Source of the DNA: Candidatus Pacearchaeota archaeon
GTDB taxonomy: Archaea; Nanobdellota; Nanobdellia; Pacearchaeales; GW2011-AR1
Assembly: GCA_017609695.1 (NCBI GenBank)
Contig: JAFCDM010000036.1
Location: 1 to 5,979 of the forward strand
Direction of reading: 5' to 3'
DNA length: 5,979 nt
Below the pieces are notes generated by a model. It was not told the origin of the DNA and did not search any database. It saw nothing but the letters and a program-made list of their open reading frames with translations. Positions within the stretch are counted from its first letter, which is position 1, and every line of letters begins with the position of its first letter. Below are positions 5,406 through 5,979 of the stretch, piece by piece. The translations under genes and the position numbers were made by a program.

Positions 5406-5585
5406 TCTTTTTCTAAATAATTTCAAAACACAATTGAAATGAACAACCCCACTACTGAATAAATTCAGCAGTATCCTAATATAAATAGTTATATAAATAA
5501 ATATTTAAGAATTTATGTAAAGATTATTGTTAAAGTAATCTGAATGGATTTAATTCTAAAGAGATAAAAAATAAGAGACAAAAGG
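5406..5585. other. AT-rich divergent intergenic region with two small inverted repeats
   Basis: No open frame is convincing here. ATTTCAA 5420-5426 pairs with TTGAAAT 5434-5440, and ACT-A-CTGAA 5451-5459 pairs with TTCAG-C-AGT 5464-5472 with one mismatch. A run of TATA-like words at 5478-5510 follows. The repeats could be operators for the divergent genes on each side, but such AT-rich palindromes also arise by chance. Confidence 0.25.
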
Positions 5586-5594
5586 ATTTATAAA
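5586..5594 (+). promoter_or_regulatory. TATA box of the right-edge gene
   Basis: The plus strand reads ATTTATAAA, preceded by the purine-rich ACAAAAGG. Its centre is about 26 bases before the ATG at 5616, again the leaderless spacing. The AAGGA at 5609-5613 lies too close to the ATG to work as a Shine-Dalgarno sequence. Confidence 0.6.
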
Positions 5595-5615
5595 GAACAT
5601 ATATCCCTTAAGGAC

Positions 5616-5979
5616 ATGGACACGCTCAGAAGATTTAAACAACTTTTTAGTAATGGAATGGAGTTTATAACAAGAAAACCAACTATTGATGAAGAATTAT
5701 GTGAGGCTTTTGGACTTGATTTAACCTGTTTGGAAGATGAACAAACCCCTTCTTTAAATTGGTGTTATCAAAGAGTAAACCTTATTAGTTATCAAAGGCT
5801 AAACCTTATTACATTAAAATCAGGATATTTAACAGCTCAAAGTGGGGGAAAATTGGATTTATGGCAGATTCGAAATACAGGTAATAGGCTAAGGAAAAAA
5901 TTTGATTTATCAGTTTCAGAGGCCGAATCTTGGATACAAGAACAACAAGAATTATATGAAAAAGGATTTGATTTTTATT
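5616..5979 (+). CDS. Unrecognised protein, N-terminal part (cut by window edge)
   Basis: From the ATG at 5616 the frame is open for 121 codons to the window edge; the 3' end is missing. I do not recognise a family. The protein is soluble, with no signal peptide or membrane helix. It has three Cys (29, 38, 50), an acidic stretch at about 24-43, and a probably helical, Gln/Glu-rich end (ESWIQEQQELYEKG). Residues 51-66 are a tandem duplication, YQRVNLIS then YQRLNLIT. Basic residues at 86-95 (IRNTGNRLRKK) could contact nucleic acid, but this is a guess. An upstream in-frame TAA at 5565-5567 with no other ATG, plus the TATA box spacing, fixes the start. A second in-frame ATG at 5658 is less likely. 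Confidence 0.6.
   Translation, partial: MDTLRRFKQLFSNGMEFITRKPTIDEELCEAFGLDLTCLEDEQTPSLNWCYQRVNLISYQRLNLITLKSGYLTAQSGGKLDLWQIRNTGNRLRKKFDLSVSEAESWIQEQQELYEKGFDFY
5766..5813 (+). repeat. 24-base tandem duplication inside the right-edge gene
   Basis: Units 5766-5789 and 5790-5813 are identical at 20 of 24 positions. Each encodes eight residues and keeps the frame. The differences change Val to Leu and Ser to Thr and leave Arg unchanged. Conservative change only suggests a duplication that has been kept under selection rather than a fresh slippage product. Confidence 0.8.

Noticed and set aside
5480..5510. Replication origin in the AT-rich run
   Set aside because: No origin recognition box pairs, no orc1/cdc6 gene nearby, and similar AT-rich runs occur throughout the window.

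Overview
This strongly AT-rich window looks archaeal, most likely from a small-genome DPANN-type archaeon (Pacearchaeota/Woesearchaeota-like). The reasons are an Mre11-type nuclease, an archaeal RNase J (beta-CASP), a NYN/LabA-type PIN-like protein, membrane proteins of a style common in those lineages, and consensus archaeal TATA boxes placed about 24-29 bases before several start codons with no Shine-Dalgarno sequence. That spacing implies leaderless mRNAs. The lineage is an inference; the archaeal promoter layout can be seen directly.

Layout from left to right. Positions 1-566 (minus) hold the N-terminal half of an Mre11/SbcD-like DNA repair nuclease that runs off the window. Divergent from it, 678-1847 (plus) encodes a transglutaminase-like protein anchored in the membrane at both ends. 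It converges, with a 7-base gap, on 1855-2418 (minus), a protein with a UBA-like N-terminus, a Pro/Gln-rich linker and a C-terminal membrane helix. Positions 2544-3878 (minus) encode a complete RNase J. A 39-residue single-helix membrane protein follows at 4062-4181 (plus), then a GC-richer noncoding stretch that may be a structured RNA. The NYN-domain gene is at 4365-4913 (minus), a tiny two-helix membrane protein at 5185-5373 (minus), and an unrecognised gene starts at 5616 (plus) and leaves the window.

The genes do not form one operon. Almost every gene has its own TATA box, and strands alternate. Two proteins are linked to RNA metabolism (RNase J and the NYN protein) and one to DNA double-strand break processing (Mre11); the rest are membrane proteins of unknown role. 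The most unusual parts are noncoding: the segments on both sides of the NYN gene are rich in hairpins, including an 11-bp stem just before its start codon and two mutually exclusive folds further upstream. I found no CRISPR array, tRNA, rRNA, insertion sequence or recognisable defence or secretion system.
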